Shown: positions 62,687 through 64,000 of the stretch, piece after piece | Layout: each line of letters opens with the position of its first letter | Numbering within the stretch: the first letter of the stretch is position 1 | Source of the DNA: Propionivibrio dicarboxylicus | GTDB taxonomy: Bacteria > Pseudomonadota > Gammaproteobacteria > Burkholderiales > Rhodocyclaceae | DNA: 64,000 nt | NCBI GenBank assembly: GCA_945902805.1 | Contig: CAMDMZ010000006.1 | Span: 1 to 64,000 of the forward strand | Direction of reading: 5' to 3' | Program-made: the position numbers and the translations under genes | The notes under the pieces: model-generated | What the model saw: the letters and a program-made list of their open reading frames with translations, nothing else | Told to the model about the DNA's origin: nothing | Databases searched by the model: none

Positions 62687-63760
62687 ATGAGCCGTTTCTG
62701 GAGCAATGTCACCCAGGGCCTCACGCCCTACGTACCGGGCGAGCAACCCAAGCTCGCCAATCTGATCAAACTGAACACCAACGAGAACCCCTACGGACCG
62801 AGTCCAATGGCGATCGATGCGATCCATGCGGCGACCGACGAGTCGCTCCGGCTTTACCCGGACCCGAATGCGGATCGGCTCAAGGATGCGATTGCCACGC
62901 GGCACGAATTGGAACGCCGGCAAGTGTTCGTTGGCAACGGCTCCGACGAAGTGTTGGCGCATGCATTCCTTGGTCTGCTCAAGCATCCGCAGCCGATTCT
63001 CTTCCCCGACATTACCTATAGCTTTTACCCGGTGTATTGCGGGCTGTATGAGATTGCCTACGAAACAGTCCCTCTGGCCGATGATTTTTCGATTCGTGTC
63101 GCCGACTATGTCCGAACGAATGCGAATGCCTGCGGTGGCATCATTTTCCCGAATCCGAATGCCCCGACGGGCAAGGCGCTGACGCGCAGCGAAGTCGAGC
63201 AAATCGTGGCTGCCAACCCTGACACAGTGGTAGTTATCGACGAGGCCTATATCGACTTTGGCGGCGAGTCGGCGATTCCGCTGATTGCCCGTTATCCGAA
63301 CCTGCTGGTGGTGCATACGTTGTCGAAATCGCGCTCGCTGGCGGGATTGCGCGTTGGCTTTGCGGTCGGTTCAGCCGAATTGATCGACGGACTGGAGCGG
63401 GTGAAGAATAGTTTCAACTCTTACCCGCTCGATCGTCTGGCGATCGCCGGAGCAGTTGCCGCGATGGAAGACGAAGCGCACTTTGAACAAACCTGCGCCG
63501 CAGTCATCGCGACCCGCGAGCGCCTGGTCGAGCAATTGCGCGAACTGGGTTTCGAGGTGATTCCGTCGGCGGCCAATTTCGTCTTGGCCCGCCATCCTCA
63601 ACATGACGCCGAAAAGTCGGTGCTGGCGCTACGGCGGCAAGGCATCATCGTGCGCCATTTCAAGCTGCCACGCATCGATCAGCACCTGCGGATTACCGTC
63701 GGGACCGACGAGCAGTGCGCTGCACTGATCGCCGCCCTGCGTGAGATTATTTCAGCCTGA
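62687..63760 (+). CDS. hisC: Histidinol-phosphate aminotransferase, inverted
   Basis: A 357-residue PLP aminotransferase. [37 protein letters not shown] is the typical start of betaproteobacterial operon His[24 protein letters not shown] and the PLP lysine in [16 protein letters not shown] complete it. It is read on the + strand, whereas hisD and hisBHAFIE are on the - strand. Its stop overlaps the hisD stop region by 14 bases. A repeat copy encodes EKSVLALRR near residue 310. Confidence 0.95.
   Translation: MSRFWSNVTQGLTPYVPGEQPKLANLIKLNTNENPYGPSPMAIDAIHAATDESLRLYPDPNADRLKDAIATRHELERRQVFVGNGSDEVLAHAFLGLLKHPQPILFPDITYSFYPVYCGLYEIAYETVPLADDFSIRVADYVRTNANACGGIIFPNPNAPTGKALTRSEVEQIVAANPDTVVVIDEAYIDFGGESAIPLIARYPNLLVVHTLSKSRSLAGLRVGFAVGSAELIDGLERVKNSFNSYPLDRLAIAGAVAAMEDEAHFEQTCAAVIATRERLVEQLRELGFEVIPSAANFVLARHPQHDAEKSVLALRRQGIIVRHFKLPRIDQHLRITVGTDEQCAALIAALREIISA
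63612..63637 (+). repeat. Dispersed repeat, copy 15
   Basis: Inside hisC, encoding KSVLALRR, a reading frame different from the KVGAGETA frame used in five other genes. Confidence 0.83.
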
Positions 63761-64000
63761 ATTCTGCCGCATTGGCGTGGGCCGTGAGGCCTTCGCCGTG
63801 GGCCAGCGTCGCCGCAATGGGGCCGAGCGTCTGTGCGCCGGCGGCCGAAACCTCGATCAGGCTGGTCCGTTTCTGGAAGTCATACACGCCCAGCGGCGAT
63901 GAAAAACGCGCACTGCGCGAGGTCGGCAACACATGATTGGGACCAGCGCAATAATCGCCCAGTGACTCGGAAGCGAAGTAGCCGATGAAAATGGCCCCGG
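63747..64000 (-). CDS. hisD: Histidinol dehydrogenase, C-terminal part
   Basis: The last 84 residues of HisD run off the right edge of the window. [25 protein letters not shown] holds the conserved zinc-site His and the GPNHVLPT motif. [22 protein letters not shown] is equally typical, and the end [20 protein letters not shown] matches the family. It oxidises histidinol to histidine in two NAD-dependent steps. It is convergent with hisC. Confidence 0.94.
   Translation of the reverse strand, partial: GAIFIGYFASESLGDYCAGPNHVLPTSRSARFSSPLGVYDFQKRTSLIEVSAAGAQTLGPIAATLAHGEGLTAHANAAEFRLK

Overview
The window is GC-rich chromosomal DNA of a betaproteobacterium, most likely of the Rhodocyclales or a close relative. 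The main pointer is the linked block hisD-C-B-H-A-F-I-E, hinT, tatABC, with degQ/degS-like protease and NIF3 genes further left. The families of catabolic and signalling genes fit the same group. The genus cannot be fixed from sequence reading alone.

Layout: 1-2.4 kb holds an IS4-type transposase, a decayed integron attC-like site and a TumE/TumA toxin-antitoxin pair. 2.4-6.6 kb holds pbpC, a maleylacetoacetate isomerase-like GST and a FimV-like protein. 6.6-11.1 kb is a leftward aromatic-catabolism operon (MBL-fold protein, FAD monooxygenase, DUF2783 protein, VOC protein, FAH-family hydrolase) with a good sigma-70 promoter. 11.3-16.3 kb has mobA, kup and a KdpE/short KdpD pair. 16.5-19.9 kb is the complete selenocysteine locus selA-selB-selC (tRNA-Sec). 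Directly after selC, 19.9-24.4 kb is a patch of accessory DNA: GNAT, HicBA, HigA, a broken higB, three integron gene cassettes with matched core sites, and the N-terminal remnant of an integron integrase in the expected divergent position. 24.4-31.6 kb has an exported caspase-like/WD40 protein, an OmpA/TPR lipoprotein, alanine dehydrogenase, an ankyrin protein and a small TonB-like protein. 31.6-38.9 kb has a diguanylate cyclase, a Pat-like acyltransferase and a P-type ATPase. 38.9-44.9 kb has NIF3, an HtrA protease, a polar amino-acid ABC importer and a DcaP-like porin.

44.9-57.1 kb is a ten-gene leftward operon. It encodes a branched-chain/aromatic-acid-type ABC importer (five genes), a CoA-transferase, an enoyl-CoA hydratase, an acyl-CoA ligase, a dual MaoC hydratase and a KAS III-like enzyme. 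A near-consensus sigma-54 promoter and dyad activator sites lie in front of it, and the PAS-containing sigma-54 activator gene is next door. It reads as one uptake-and-CoA-activation pathway for an unidentified organic acid. 57.1-64.0 kb is tatCBA, hinT and the histidine operon, in which hisC alone is inverted.

Two things stand out. First, a roughly 26-28 bp dispersed repeat (core AAAAAGTCGGYGCTGG, then ACGGCG after four bases) occurs 15 times across the whole window, inside core genes, across stop codons and between genes. Second, there is a relic integron beside selC whose three cassettes each carry matching core-site extensions.
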